Shown here one piece after another: positions 1-8,003 of a stretch of DNA of 64,000 nt (its first letter is position 1; every line of letters starts with the position of its first letter). Made by a program: the position numbers and the translations under genes. Origin of the DNA: CAZCTC01 sp964501335. GTDB taxonomy: Bacteria; Chloroflexota; Anaerolineae; B4-G1; SLSP01. The stretch lies in contig CAZCTC010000005.1 in the NCBI GenBank assembly GCA_964501335.1, positions 62,001 to 126,000 of the forward strand, read 5' to 3'. Below the pieces are notes generated by a model. That model worked only from the letters and a program-made list of their open reading frames with translations, was not told the origin of the DNA and searched no databases.

Positions 1-214
1 GATTGGGAGCCAATGCCTGAAAAGTATCCAAAGCCTGAGGTCCATTCAAACCGTGAGCCCGTCCCCATTCCGTCTCTCCATTGAGCTGTAAAATTCCCTC
101 AAGTGTCGCCTGACTGTGTTCCTTAAAATGCACCGTCTCCGTCAAAAATTGATCTGCGGTTCCCCGCAGCCATCCTCGCACCCGCTCCAACCACCATTCC
201 GATATCCTGCCCAT
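1..214 (-). CDS. GH3-family acyl-adenylating enzyme, N-terminal part (runs off window)
   Basis: An open frame starts at ATG 214 behind an AGGAG site (219-225) and leaves the window at base 1 after 71 codons. The segment matches the N-terminus of the complete GH3 protein at 352-2034: both have an (S)(Q/R)ATL..IL stretch followed by a tryptophan, glycine and an AHGL motif. It is therefore a tandem paralogue. Catalytic motifs lie outside the window, so activity cannot be judged. GH3 enzymes adenylate a carboxylate and transfer it to an amine. The two copies are in the same orientation, with 137 bases between the start of this one and the end of the next. Confidence 0.8.
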   Translation of the reverse strand, partial: MGRISEWWLERVRGWLRGTADQFLTETVHFKEHSQATLEGILQLNGETEWGRAHGLNGPQALDTFQALAPN

Positions 215-351
215 CGTACTTCTCCTGCCTTTTTAAGGATTAACCTACCGGCAACCAGGCTCCCCTCCCTGGGAATAGTTCACATGTTGTTAGAATAATT
301 TTACTGTCAAAAGCAAAAAAACAGCTCGACAGTTATAATTTAGATTGAGAA

Positions 352-2034
352 TCAACTCCCCACCACTTCTTGAGAGAAATACTCCTCTACAAAATCGCCC
401 TTAGAAACCACATGCGGCACCTTAAATTGGGAAACCGGCGTCCCACGGGCCACCCGTAAATCCCGATACCGCTCAATCGCCCCGGGACGCAATCGCTGTC
501 CCCCCAGAGGTCCGATCTCTGCGATGTCGCGCGAAGCGGCATAAACCGGGCTCAAATGACACAGTTCCCTATCCACCGCCTCTACCAGCTGATCGAACTC
601 CGCCGAAGAGATCCGTACCCCCGCCGAAAATTCTACCGTCAATAAATAACGGCCCGGCGTTGTCTTCAGATCCAGCGTCATAAAATAATCTACGATCGGG
701 ATTCCGGCCTGACGAAAAACCGTCTCACAAGCCGTAACCAGTACATGTTCCGCCGTTTTCTCCCCAATCAAATTGAGCCCATTCCCGCGCCGTTCCACAA
801 AATCCACCACCGGCGCCTCCCCATAAAAACCGCTCACCCGTACCACATCCCCCAACCGATAGCGCATCAAACCGCTCAATGTCGTCACCATCACCTCATA
901 GGTTCCGCCGACCTCTGCCTGCCAGGCAGACACCGGCCGTCCCACCGGCTCACCATCCCCCCCCAACGGCAACAGCTCAAGATAAGACTCTCGCGGCGTC
1001 AAAACATACCCCGGTTCCTGGGGTGAACGGGCCACCCCCAACCCCGCAGCCTCGGAAGCCGCATACAGGGGCGAAAAAACCGGAACCTCTCCCAGATAAG
1101 GCCGTAATTGATCGATGTAAAAACGAAACGGTCCTCCCGTCGCTGTGATCACACAACCAACGCCCGGCCAGAGATCCCGCACGGTCCAGGGCCGGCTCAA
1201 CAGTCGCTCCAACTCCCGGGCCCGGGCCGGTACCGCCCGCCACAACGCTTGCAGCCGGGATCGTTGCTCCACGGTCAGTTCCAGATCTGCCTTCAACGTT
1301 CCATCGGTCAAATCCTTTAACAACAACGGGGCCTGTGCCTGAAGATCCCGAAACACAAAAAGCAACATGGCCGGAAAAAAAGCCCCGATGGCCCACAAAT
1401 CATCCGACCGCAACGCCCACAACAAATGCAAATAGCGAGAAGTCGCCTGGGGCTGAACCTCAACGACCGCCTGCGAAGCTGTAATAAAATTTCCCATCCA
1501 ACCCAAATGAGTAAATCCGCCTGCAGTGACCGGCCCTCGCGGAATTCCCCCCGCCGTGTAGTCCCCCTTAAACTGCGTCAGCACCATAAAAACCGGCCCG
1601 TACAACGGCCCCAACAATCCCGCCCGTACCGCCATTCCATAAGAAATCACAGCCCCCCACCGCACCAGATTGACCATCTGCACCCGGGTCAAAGGAATCA
1701 ATTTAGGAATCCCGGTCGTTCCCGAAGTCTCCGCAAAATAAATCACCGGCAACATCGTCAAGACATTCGACTCACCTTGAGCCATCCGCTGAATAAACGG
1801 TTCATAATCGACATAACTCGAAGCCGCCAAAGCCTCAAAGGCTCTCAATTTATCCGCCCCCGCCAACCCATGCGCCTGCCCCCAAATGGACCCCCCGGTA
1901 TGATTTAAAATCACCTGCAATGTAGCCCGGCTTCGTCCCCGAAATTGAGAAGCCTCTTGCAATAGACGCCCGGCTTCCCACGAAATCCAGTGACGAACAG
2001 GCTCCACACCCCATGGTTTTAAAACGGATGGCAT
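352..2034 (-). CDS. GH3 auxin-responsive-like acyl-adenylating enzyme
   Basis: 560 aa, the normal size for bacterial GH3 proteins of the ANL adenylating superfamily. The ATP-binding P-loop-like motif SGTTG is at residues 104-108. The second motif, YAASEA, is at 324-329, and the third, YRLGDVV, is at 392-398, so all nucleotide-binding elements are present. Plant GH3 enzymes conjugate amino acids to hormones; the substrate of bacterial relatives is usually unknown, and nothing here identifies it. It lies directly upstream, in transcription order, of a second truncated GH3 gene at 1-214. There is no signal peptide, so it should be cytoplasmic. The family assignment is firm and the substrate is unassigned. 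Confidence 0.9.
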   Translation of the reverse strand: MPSVLKPWGVEPVRHWISWEAGRLLQEASQFRGRSRATLQVILNHTGGSIWGQAHGLAGADKLRAFEALAASSYVDYEPFIQRMAQGESNVLTMLPVIYFAETSGTTGIPKLIPLTRVQMVNLVRWGAVISYGMAVRAGLLGPLYGPVFMVLTQFKGDYTAGGIPRGPVTAGGFTHLGWMGNFITASQAVVEVQPQATSRYLHLLWALRSDDLWAIGAFFPAMLLFVFRDLQAQAPLLLKDLTDGTLKADLELTVEQRSRLQALWRAVPARARELERLLSRPWTVRDLWPGVGCVITATGGPFRFYIDQLRPYLGEVPVFSPLYAASEAAGLGVARSPQEPGYVLTPRESYLELLPLGGDGEPVGRPVSAWQAEVGGTYEVMVTTLSGLMRYRLGDVVRVSGFYGEAPVVDFVERRGNGLNLIGEKTAEHVLVTACETVFRQAGIPIVDYFMTLDLKTTPGRYLLTVEFSAGVRISSAEFDQLVEAVDRELCHLSPVYAASRDIAEIGPLGGQRLRPGAIERYRDLRVARGTPVSQFKVPHVVSKGDFVEEYFSQEVVGS

Positions 2035-2114
2035 CTTCCCTCCTCGTATCTCAGAGAATTGTTTTTTGCATCAGCCCCCAATCGTACCATAATTCCCCAA
2101 AACCAATTTTCGAG

Positions 2115-2142
2115 TTGACATTCCACCCACCCCGCTTATACT
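2115..2142 (+). promoter_or_regulatory. sigma70-type promoter of the zinc-ribbon gene
   Basis: TTGACA at 2115-2120 and TATACT at 2137-2142 are separated by 16 bases. They lie just upstream of the AGGAGG site and ATG 2174. Confidence 0.7.
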
Positions 2143-2173
2143 GAGCTTGGAGCATTCAAGAGGAGGTACTGCC

Positions 2174-2401
2174 ATGACCGAGACAACTTATACCTGTCCT
2201 AAGTGCGGCAGCAAAATGGAAGAAGGGTTCGTCCCTGAGATTTTCCGCAGCGGCATCGGCAAAATGGTATGGGTGGAAGGTAAACCCGAACGCGATTTCT
2301 GGACCGGCGTTAAAGTCCCCGGCAAAAAATTGATTGCGATCTCCACTTATCGCTGTGCCCAATGTGGCTACCTCGAATTCTACGCCTTGCCGGATCATTA
2401 A
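2174..2401 (+). CDS. small zinc-ribbon protein (DUF6487-like)
   Basis: 75 aa. I chose ATG 2174 over an in-frame TTG at 2147 because an AGAGGAGGT ribosome-binding site ends 7 bases before it. Two CPxC/CxxC pairs, C8-C11 and C61-C64, make a split zinc ribbon around an insert with a WVEG segment and a final CGYLEFYA. This arrangement is typical of the small PF20097/DUF6487 zinc-ribbon family, whose role is unknown. It has its own consensus-like promoter and ends 11 bases before the promoter of the next transcription unit. Confidence 0.8.
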   Translation: MTETTYTCPKCGSKMEEGFVPEIFRSGIGKMVWVEGKPERDFWTGVKVPGKKLIAISTYRCAQCGYLEFYALPDH

Positions 2402-2411
2402 TCCGTCGCTT

Positions 2412-2439
2412 TTGACAATTTAGACCTTTGTGCTAGAAT
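2412..2439 (+). promoter_or_regulatory. extended -10 promoter of the attenuated ABC/GNAT operon
   Basis: TTGACA (2412-2417), 16 bases, then TAGAAT (2434-2439) preceded by TGC, an extended -10 element. The predicted transcription start is near 2446, so the leader ORF at 2482 has a short 5' UTR. Confidence 0.8.
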
Positions 2440-2481
2440 CGCTTTTGAATCTAAGGACCAGTCTTTTCTGGAGAGTGTTTG

Positions 2482-2571
2482 ATGGCATACAATACGAATC
2501 TCACAACAATAGTGCAAAAGGTGGACGATTTTTCCGTCCTTCCTTGTCGTATTGCGCCTCAAACAAAGTAA
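2482..2571 (+). CDS. 29-residue leader peptide of an attenuator
   Basis: ATG 2482 follows GGAGAG (2470-2475) at six bases and runs 29 codons to TAA 2569-2571. The peptide starts MAYNTNLTTIV and has no run of one amino acid, which argues against amino-acid-starvation attenuation. Codons 3-6 overlap a segment (2490-2497) complementary to 2547-2554. Codons 22-26 overlap the putative antiterminator strand (2548-2558). A ribosome paused early would free the antiterminator strand, while one that finishes translation would cover it. The likely role is therefore in cis, as a sensor of stalled translation, not as a functional peptide. Too short for most gene finders. Confidence 0.65.
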   Translation: MAYNTNLTTIVQKVDDFSVLPCRIAPQTK

Positions 2572-2613
2572 GAAAAAACTAAACTAAACTCTTAAAGCCA
2601 CGGGCGCAATACG
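2490..2613 (+). promoter_or_regulatory. mutually exclusive antiterminator / anti-antiterminator strands
   Basis: Three segments can pair exclusively. 2490-2497 (CAATACGA) is complementary to 2547-2554 (TCGTATTG). 2548-2558 (CGTATTGCGCC) is perfectly complementary over 11 bases to 2603-2613, which are the upper 5' arm and loop of the terminator at 2594-2627. Pairing 2:3 blocks the terminator and pairing 1:2 allows it. Pairings were found by reading; no folding energy was computed. Confidence 0.65.
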
Positions 2614-2632
2614 CAGCCCGTGGCTTTTTGTT
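2594..2632 (+). terminator. first intrinsic terminator of the leader
   Basis: Perfect 12-bp stem: 2594-2605 pairs with 2616-2627 across a 10-base loop, followed by a T-rich tract. It sits between the leader ORF and the ABC operon, the normal position of an attenuator. Confidence 0.85.
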
Positions 2633-2651
2633 ATCTCCTTTTCCCCCTCTG

Positions 2652-2685
2652 GCCACGGGCTTCCCAAAAACCCGTGGCTTTTTGT
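2652..2685 (+). terminator. second terminator with the same stem sequence
   Basis: GCCACGGG (2652-2659) pairs with CCCGTGGC (2671-2678), followed by TTTTT. The arms repeat those of the first terminator. The released 3' arm of terminator 1 (2617-2624) could therefore pair with the 5' arm here and disable both terminators together. Confidence 0.75.
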
Positions 2686-2707
2686 TTTGTTACAAAAGGA
2701 GATCGAA

Positions 2708-3559
2708 ATGACCCCAGCCATAGTTGTTCATGAAGCTTATAAATGTTTCGGCCGCCCGGCCACGCCCACCGCATGGCAACGGATCTTCAACCGCCGCCCG
2801 GCCTCTGATTCGGCTAAAGCCGAACCGGAAGTCGTCGCCGTCAACCATGTCTCCTTCACTGTTAATGAAGGGGAGATCTTTGGCGTTCTCGGCCCCAACG
2901 GCGGCGGCAAATCCACCCTGATCCGGCTCATCTCCACCCTCTTGATCCCCGACAGCGGTGAAATCCTGGTCTTCGGCCGCGATGTCGCCCGCCAGCCGCT
3001 GGAAGTACAACGGTTGATCAATCGAGTCTCGGTCGAAGCCAGCTTCTTCAAAAAACTCTCGCCGATGGAAAACCTGCTCTACGGCGCCCGCCTCTACGGC
3101 CTCAACGGCGGCGAAACTCGCCTGCGAATCGTGGAAATCCTCACCCGTCTGGGTCTGGAAAAACGGGCCATCTACCAGCCCATGGAGCAAATGTCCCGCG
3201 GCATGCAGCAAAAGGTCGCCATCGCCCGCGCCCTGCTCTCGCGTCCCAAACTGCTGCTGCTCGACGAACCGACCACCGGCCTCGATCCCCGCTCTCGTCG
3301 CGAAGTCCAAACCGTGGTCTGCGAACTGCGGGATCAGGGCACCACGATCCTGCTCACCACCCACGACATGAACGAAGCCGAAGCGCTCTGCGATCGCATC
3401 GCCATCATGAATCAGGGGCAGGTGATCGCCCTCGGCACGCCGGACGAACTGAAAAATCAAATTCCCCACAACGGTCACCTGCCCACCCTGGAAGAAGTCT
3501 TCCTGGAACTGACCGGGAAGCCCTTGCTCAATAAGGATGAAGAAGAGGTCGTAGAATGA
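2708..3559 (+). CDS. ABC-2 type exporter ATPase
   Basis: 283 aa from ATG 2708, chosen because AAAGGAG lies just before it. Walker A GPNGGGKST is at 62-70, the signature appears as SRGMQQ (163-168) as in DrrA/CcmA-type exporters, Walker B LLLLDE is at 182-187 and the switch histidine is at 219. It energises an ABC-2 exporter with the permease at 4737-5561. It is the first structural gene after a leader-peptide attenuator and overlaps the next gene by ATGA. DrrA relatives move drugs, lipids or polysaccharides; the acetyltransferase-rich context and the attenuator favour drug efflux, but that is inference. Confidence 0.88.
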   Translation: MTPAIVVHEAYKCFGRPATPTAWQRIFNRRPASDSAKAEPEVVAVNHVSFTVNEGEIFGVLGPNGGGKSTLIRLISTLLIPDSGEILVFGRDVARQPLEVQRLINRVSVEASFFKKLSPMENLLYGARLYGLNGGETRLRIVEILTRLGLEKRAIYQPMEQMSRGMQQKVAIARALLSRPKLLLLDEPTTGLDPRSRREVQTVVCELRDQGTTILLTTHDMNEAEALCDRIAIMNQGQVIALGTPDELKNQIPHNGHLPTLEEVFLELTGKPLLNKDEEEVVE

Positions 3560-4128
3560 TCAACTACCGGCTCTATCACGCCCGGCAAATCCATCTGGGG
3601 GCCTTTGACCTGGAGCGAGATTCGCAAATCATCGCCGGCTGGACCGGGGATCCGACCTATCACTACGATCAGGGACAACTGCCGGCCCGGCCGCTTTCTC
3701 CGTCCCAGATCCGCGGTCAACTTGAAGCCCGGGAAAAAGAGTCCGAACGCTACGCCTTTGCCCTGCGCCGAAACGAGGATGACCAATTGATCGGCACCGC
3801 CGAAATCCTGCGCATCAAATGGGCCGGCCAGAACGCCCGGCTGGCCCTGGCATTGGGACGACCGGCCGGGCAAATGCACCCCTACGGAACAGAAGCCCTG
3901 CGCCTGTTGACGCGCTATGCCTTTACCGAACTCAATCTTTATCAGGTCGGCATCCTGGCCCCGGCCTATAACGCCACCCTTATCGGCTGGATTGAACAGG
4001 CCGGCTTCACCATGGAAATCCGCCAGCGGGAAGCTCTGTTTCATCAAGACCGCCGGTGGGATCGATTGATCTACGGACAGCTGCAAGCCGAATGGCTGGC
4101 CCACAATTCACAGGAAAGGCCGTCATAA
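3556..4128 (+). CDS. GNAT acetyltransferase, RimJ/RimL type (copy 1)
   Basis: 190 aa, starting inside the stop of the ATPase gene (ATGA overlap), so translationally coupled. It has the layout of the PF13302 GNATs: an N-terminal strand, a central segment (PAGQMHPYGTEALRLL) at the acetyl-CoA pyrophosphate-binding position, then a LYQVGI..A.YN.....IEQAGF stretch typical of RimJ/RimL and related drug acetyltransferases. The canonical R-x-x-G-x-G loop is degenerate here. It may acetylate an amine on a protein N-terminus, a spermidine-like compound or an antibiotic; the substrate cannot be read from the sequence. Its neighbours are the exporter subunits. Confidence 0.8.
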   Translation: MINYRLYHARQIHLGAFDLERDSQIIAGWTGDPTYHYDQGQLPARPLSPSQIRGQLEAREKESERYAFALRRNEDDQLIGTAEILRIKWAGQNARLALALGRPAGQMHPYGTEALRLLTRYAFTELNLYQVGILAPAYNATLIGWIEQAGFTMEIRQREALFHQDRRWDRLIYGQLQAEWLAHNSQERPS

Positions 4129-4724
4129 TGGAAACTTCAATCCTGCAAGGAAAACTTATCCGCCTGGACGCCCTGGATATCGAGCGCGATGCACCGACCA
4201 TGGCCCGTTGGAGCCAGGATGCCGAATATATGCGCACCCAGGATTGTTCGATGCCCGCCCGCCCGACATCCCTGGAGTGCTGTAAAGAAAACTTTACAGC
4301 ATGGTACGGCCAGGGCCTGCCCTCGCCCACCTTCTTCGCCTTCGCCGTCCGCACCCTGGCGGAAAATCGTCTGATCGGCCTGCTTGAACTGGAAATCGGC
4401 CCCGCCTGGCCTAATCGAGAGGCCTGGCTCGGCATCGGCATCGGCGAAGCCGAGTTCCGCAGCCGCGGGTACGGCTCCGACACCATGCAGGTCGCGTTGC
4501 GCTACGCCTTTACCGAACTGGGATTGCATCGCATTTCCCTGAACGTTTCTGAATACAACGCCCGTGCCGTTCAAACCTATCTGAAAGCCGGTTTCACCGT
4601 CGAAGGCCGCGCCCGGGCAGCGCTGGCCCGCGACGGCCGCCGCTGGGATCTGATTTATATGGGAATCCTGCACCACGAATGGAAACAGGCCCAACTCAAC
4701 AACTCCCCCGGAAAGGGGCGATAA
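4128..4724 (+). CDS. GNAT acetyltransferase, RimJ/RimL type (copy 2)
   Basis: 198 aa from ATG 4128, which overlaps the previous stop as TAATG. AGGAAAGG (4112-4119) supports this start over longer upstream frames. The acetyl-CoA loop reads RSRGYGSDTM, closer to the consensus than copy 1, and is followed by ALRYAFTELGLHRISL and an YNARAVQTYLKAGF motif. It is a diverged paralogue of the preceding gene: both begin with a short strand, a DxERD stretch and a xRPxS segment. It is encoded between the ATPase and the permease of one exporter, so modification and export are probably linked. Confidence 0.85.
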   Translation: METSILQGKLIRLDALDIERDAPTMARWSQDAEYMRTQDCSMPARPTSLECCKENFTAWYGQGLPSPTFFAFAVRTLAENRLIGLLELEIGPAWPNREAWLGIGIGEAEFRSRGYGSDTMQVALRYAFTELGLHRISLNVSEYNARAVQTYLKAGFTVEGRARAALARDGRRWDLIYMGILHHEWKQAQLNNSPGKGR

Positions 4725-4736
4725 GGAGATTAGAAA

Positions 4737-5561
4737 ATGAGCACACTGGTATCTGAACTTCGAGCATCTTATGCCTTTGTCGAACGCAACACCAACCTGA
4801 TCAAACGTTACTGGTCCTGGGAACTGGTCTGGATGGTCTACGCCATCGTCAACAGCCTCTCGGTCAGTTACATCGGCCTGGGCATGGAACGCATCGGCGG
4901 CGAAAACGTCAACGGCCGCTATCTGGTGCTCTACCTGGTCATCGGCACGCTGGTCTGGCGCTATCTCTCGCTGATTTTCTACTGGATCACCGACGTGATC
5001 GGGATGGAACGCTGGGAAGGCACCATCGAATATACCCTGATGGCCCCCATCCGCCGCTTCACGCACATGGCCGGCCAAACGATCTTTTCCATCGTCTACA
5101 GCATGTTCTCGACCTCGATCGTCCTGCTGGTCGTCGCCTTAATGTTCAACCTGGACCTGAGCAAGGCCAACCTGCTGGGCGGTGCCCTGGTCCTCCTGGC
5201 CGGCAGCTTCTCGTTCACCGGTGTGGGCATCGTCGCCTCGATCCTGCCGATGCTTTTCCCGGAACGCGGCACCCAGATGACCCACGTCATCATCGCCATG
5301 CTCCTGTTAATCTCAGGCGTCTACTATCCGATCGATGTCCTGCCCGGCATCTTCCCAAAAATGGCCCTGCTCAGCCCGGCCACCTATGTCCTGGATGGAT
5401 CTCGCAAGGCCTTGCTGGACGGCGCCTCGATTCCCGAACTCTGGCCTTACATCTGGCCCGTCTTGATCATGGGATTCATCGCCATTCCCGCCGGCCTGAA
5501 AATTTTTGCACTGGCCGAACGCTATGCCAAGCGCACCGGCAAACTCCATCGCAACGGATAA
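4737..5561 (+). CDS. ABC-2 type exporter permease
   Basis: 274 aa, starting 12 bases after the preceding gene behind AAGGAG. About six hydrophobic segments and a C-terminal section with YYPIDVLPG and LSPATYVLDGSRKALLDG, motifs common to ABC-2 permeases (PF01061 family). It forms the membrane channel for the ATPase at 2708-3559. It ends the compact part of the operon; the next gene is 226 bases away, beyond a hairpin repeat. Substrate is unknown. The order ATPase-GNAT-GNAT-permease in one coupled unit is unusual. Confidence 0.85.
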   Translation: MSTLVSELRASYAFVERNTNLIKRYWSWELVWMVYAIVNSLSVSYIGLGMERIGGENVNGRYLVLYLVIGTLVWRYLSLIFYWITDVIGMERWEGTIEYTLMAPIRRFTHMAGQTIFSIVYSMFSTSIVLLVVALMFNLDLSKANLLGGALVLLAGSFSFTGVGIVASILPMLFPERGTQMTHVIIAMLLLISGVYYPIDVLPGIFPKMALLSPATYVLDGSRKALLDGASIPELWPYIWPVLIMGFIAIPAGLKIFALAERYAKRTGKLHRNG

Positions 5562-5606
5562 AAGACGGAAAAAGCGAGATCTGAAAGTTGGAAACAAAAA
5601 ACTCTC

Positions 5607-5759
5607 GCCCTGTGCAATTAACCCGAAAAAGCAGAAAAAAAGCCTGTATTTTCTCGCGCTTCAGAAAGCGCGAGAAAATACAAACAAAAAAACTTTCTCC
5701 CCCCATCCAGCGCGTCATATCTTACAAGAAAACTGCCGGATGCGGGATGCAAAAAACTG
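5607..5759 (+). repeat. MITE-like hairpin repeat, copy 1 (forward)
   Basis: Starts with CCTGTGC, has a 17-bp perfect stem (5645-5661 with 5666-5682, loop CAGA), then the conserved CAAACAAAAAAACT tract, a GCGCGTC block and a GCGGGATGC end. Confidence 0.8.
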
Positions 5760-5787
5760 AAATTAATAAGATAAGGAATTAATCACC

Positions 5788-6798
5788 ATGGCCATCCATT
5801 CACTCGATACCATCATTTCCGTCAACGGGCCCGCCATCCCCGGGCTGCGCTACCGCCATTATCAAGGGGACTCCGACCTGCAGGCCTTCGTCCCCCTGTT
5901 GACCACCTGCCGCGCCGCCGACCGCATCGACTATCACACCACCCTGGAAGATCTGCGGCACAATTTCAGCAACCTGCTCAACTGCGATCTCGACCACGAC
6001 ATGGTGGTAGTCGAAATCGAAGGCCAGGTCATCGGCTTTAACCGGGTCATGTGGCAGCGCGAACAGAACGGCGACTACAACTACTATCACAACGGTCAGC
6101 TTCATCCCGCCTGGCGCGGCAAAGGGATCGGCAGCGCCCTCTTACACACCGCCGAAAACCGCCTGCGCGAGATCGCCGCCGCTCATACCGTGACCGGACG
6201 AAAACTCCTGCGCACCCGGGTCCAGGAACACCAAACCGATTGGGAAAACCTGATCACTCAAGAAGGCTACGCTCCTATCCGCTACTTCTTCGAGATGACC
6301 CGCCCGCTGAGCGAGCCCATCCCGGAAGCACCGTTGCCCCCCGGCCTGGAAGTCCGGCCCGTCCTGCCCAATCACTACCATCCGATCTGGGACGCCGCCA
6401 ACGAAGCCTTCCAGGATCACTGGGGAGAAATCGAGCACACCGAAGCCATGTACGAAGAATTCATGAGCAACCGACTCTGTGATCCTACCCTCTGGCGGGT
6501 CGCCTGGGATGGGGATCAAATCGCCGGCATGGTCTTGAACTTCTACGATCCTGACGAAAACCAACAGTTCAACCGGCTGCGCGGCTACACCGAAGGGATC
6601 AGCGTCCGCCGGCCCTGGCGCAAACAAGGCCTGGCCCGAGCCCTGCTCACCCGCAGCCTGCACATGTTCAAATCCATGGGCATGACCGAAGCTGCCCTCG
6701 GCGTCGACGCTGAAAATCTCAGCGGCGCCCTGGGGCTTTACGAAAGCGTCGGCTTCCGCGCCATCAGTCGCATGGCCATCTATCAAAAAGAACTTTAA
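5788..6798 (+). CDS. double-GNAT acetyltransferase A
   Basis: 336 aa made of two GNAT domains. The first carries WRGKGIG (residues 109-115) and the second RKQGLARA (about 278-285), both at the acetyl-CoA pyrophosphate-binding position. A double GNAT is known from mycothiol synthase MshD and some streptomycete resistance enzymes; no MshD-specific context is present here. It is the first of four consecutive paralogues (5788-10270). From base 6547 to its stop and beyond it is identical to the next gene, so its 3' half was recently exchanged or duplicated. Start ATG 5788 has a modest AAGGAA site. Confidence 0.85.
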   Translation: MAIHSLDTIISVNGPAIPGLRYRHYQGDSDLQAFVPLLTTCRAADRIDYHTTLEDLRHNFSNLLNCDLDHDMVVVEIEGQVIGFNRVMWQREQNGDYNYYHNGQLHPAWRGKGIGSALLHTAENRLREIAAAHTVTGRKLLRTRVQEHQTDWENLITQEGYAPIRYFFEMTRPLSEPIPEAPLPPGLEVRPVLPNHYHPIWDAANEAFQDHWGEIEHTEAMYEEFMSNRLCDPTLWRVAWDGDQIAGMVLNFYDPDENQQFNRLRGYTEGISVRRPWRKQGLARALLTRSLHMFKSMGMTEAALGVDAENLSGALGLYESVGFRAISRMAIYQKEL

Positions 6799-7118
6799 CC
6801 CTACAATTCACTCGGATTTCACTACAAAGATGCCGGGGATGCAGAAAAAATCCATGTTTTGGCGCGTTTTCTGAAACGCGCCAAAACATAAACAAAAAAA
6901 CTCTCTCCCCCTGCTTCGCACAGCGCGTCGATTCGAACCGAACAAAAACCTTTTGCGGGACGCTAAAATGCCCCCGCATAAATCAAAAAAGAAGGAGCCC
7001 TATGAATACCGACACTGTCATTCTGCCCGATGCGCCCATCATTCCCGGCCTTAACTTCCGCCGTTTCCGCGGCGAAGCCGACTATCCCGGAATGGTCGCC
7101 GTCCTCGACGGCAGCAAA
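6547..7118 (+). repeat. 572-bp direct repeat, left copy
   Basis: Identical to 7752-8323 (offset 1205 bases). It covers the 3' part of double-GNAT A, the intergenic hairpin repeat and the first 117 bases of double-GNAT B. Confidence 0.95.
6805..6970 (+). repeat. MITE-like hairpin repeat, copy 2 (forward)
   Basis: 16-bp perfect stem (6854-6869 with 6874-6889, loop TCTG), AAACAAAAAAACTCTCTC tract, GCGCGTCG block and TTTTGCGGGACGCTAAAA end. Confidence 0.85.
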
Positions 7119-8003
7119 ATTCCCGACCATCTGGAATACATCGATACAGTGGATGATATCCGCAACGACTACGCGCATCTCACCAATTGCAATCCCTACG
7201 AGGACATGCTCATGGTCGAAATGCACAACCAACTGATCGGTTACAACCGCATCTTCTGGACCCGGGAACTCACAGGAGCTTATATCTATGTTCACTTTGG
7301 TTTCTTAGACCCGAAATGGCGCGGCAAAGGCATCGGCACGGCCATGATCCATGCGGCCGAAGCCCGCCTGCGTGAAATCGCCGCCGGTCACCCTCAGGAC
7401 AAACCCCATCTCCTGCGCGTCGAGGTCACGGACCATCAAAGCAATCTAAAAAACATCCTGGAAAGCGAAGGCTACACAACCATCCGCTACGGCTATGAGA
7501 TGACCTGCACCCTGGAGGAGCCGATCGAAATCACGCCCATGCCGGCCGGCCTGGAAACCCGCCCGGCCCAACCCGAATCTTACCATCTCATCTGGGAAGC
7601 CAACAATGAAGCCTTCCAGGATCATTGGGGTTACACCCCACCGACGGAAAGTGAGTTTGAAGAATGGCAAAACAGTCGAATCTTCAATCCTGAACTCTGG
7701 CAGGTTGCCTGGGATGGCGATCAAATCGCCGGGATGGTCTTGAACTTCTATGATCCTGACGAAAACCAACAGTTCAACCGGCTGCGCGGCTACACCGAAG
7801 GGATCAGCGTCCGCCGGCCCTGGCGCAAACAAGGCCTGGCCCGAGCCCTGCTCACCCGCAGCCTGCACATGTTCAAATCCATGGGCATGACCGAAGCTGC
7901 CCTCGGCGTCGACGCTGAAAATCTCAGCGGCGCCCTGGGGCTTTACGAAAGCGTCGGCTTCCGCGCCATCAGTCGCATGGCCATCTATCAAAAAGAACTT
8001 TAA
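7002..8003 (+). CDS. double-GNAT acetyltransferase B (hybrid gene)
   Basis: 333 aa with two GNAT domains: WRGKGIGTAM in the first, and RKQGLARALL in the second. AGAAGGAG precedes ATG 7002. Its first 39 codons are identical to gene C and its last 83 or so codons are identical to gene A, while the middle is unique. It therefore looks like a mosaic produced by unequal crossing-over or gene conversion. The unique part includes the region between the two acetyl-CoA sites, where substrate contacts would be expected. Same orientation and spacing as its paralogues. Confidence 0.85.
   Translation: MNTDTVILPDAPIIPGLNFRRFRGEADYPGMVAVLDGSKIPDHLEYIDTVDDIRNDYAHLTNCNPYEDMLMVEMHNQLIGYNRIFWTRELTGAYIYVHFGFLDPKWRGKGIGTAMIHAAEARLREIAAGHPQDKPHLLRVEVTDHQSNLKNILESEGYTTIRYGYEMTCTLEEPIEITPMPAGLETRPAQPESYHLIWEANNEAFQDHWGYTPPTESEFEEWQNSRIFNPELWQVAWDGDQIAGMVLNFYDPDENQQFNRLRGYTEGISVRRPWRKQGLARALLTRSLHMFKSMGMTEAALGVDAENLSGALGLYESVGFRAISRMAIYQKEL

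Noticed and set aside
116..298. 60-residue plus-strand frame at the left edge
   Set aside because: It is the antisense of the GH3 N-terminus at 1-214, which has a ribosome-binding site and clear homology to its neighbour.
4137..5078. 313-residue minus-strand frame
   Set aside because: Antisense of the second GNAT and the permease, both of which have operonic starts and family motifs.
6925..6950. TTCGAACC stretch resembling a tRNA T-loop
   Set aside because: No cloverleaf, acceptor stem or anticodon arm could be built around it; it belongs to the repeat element.
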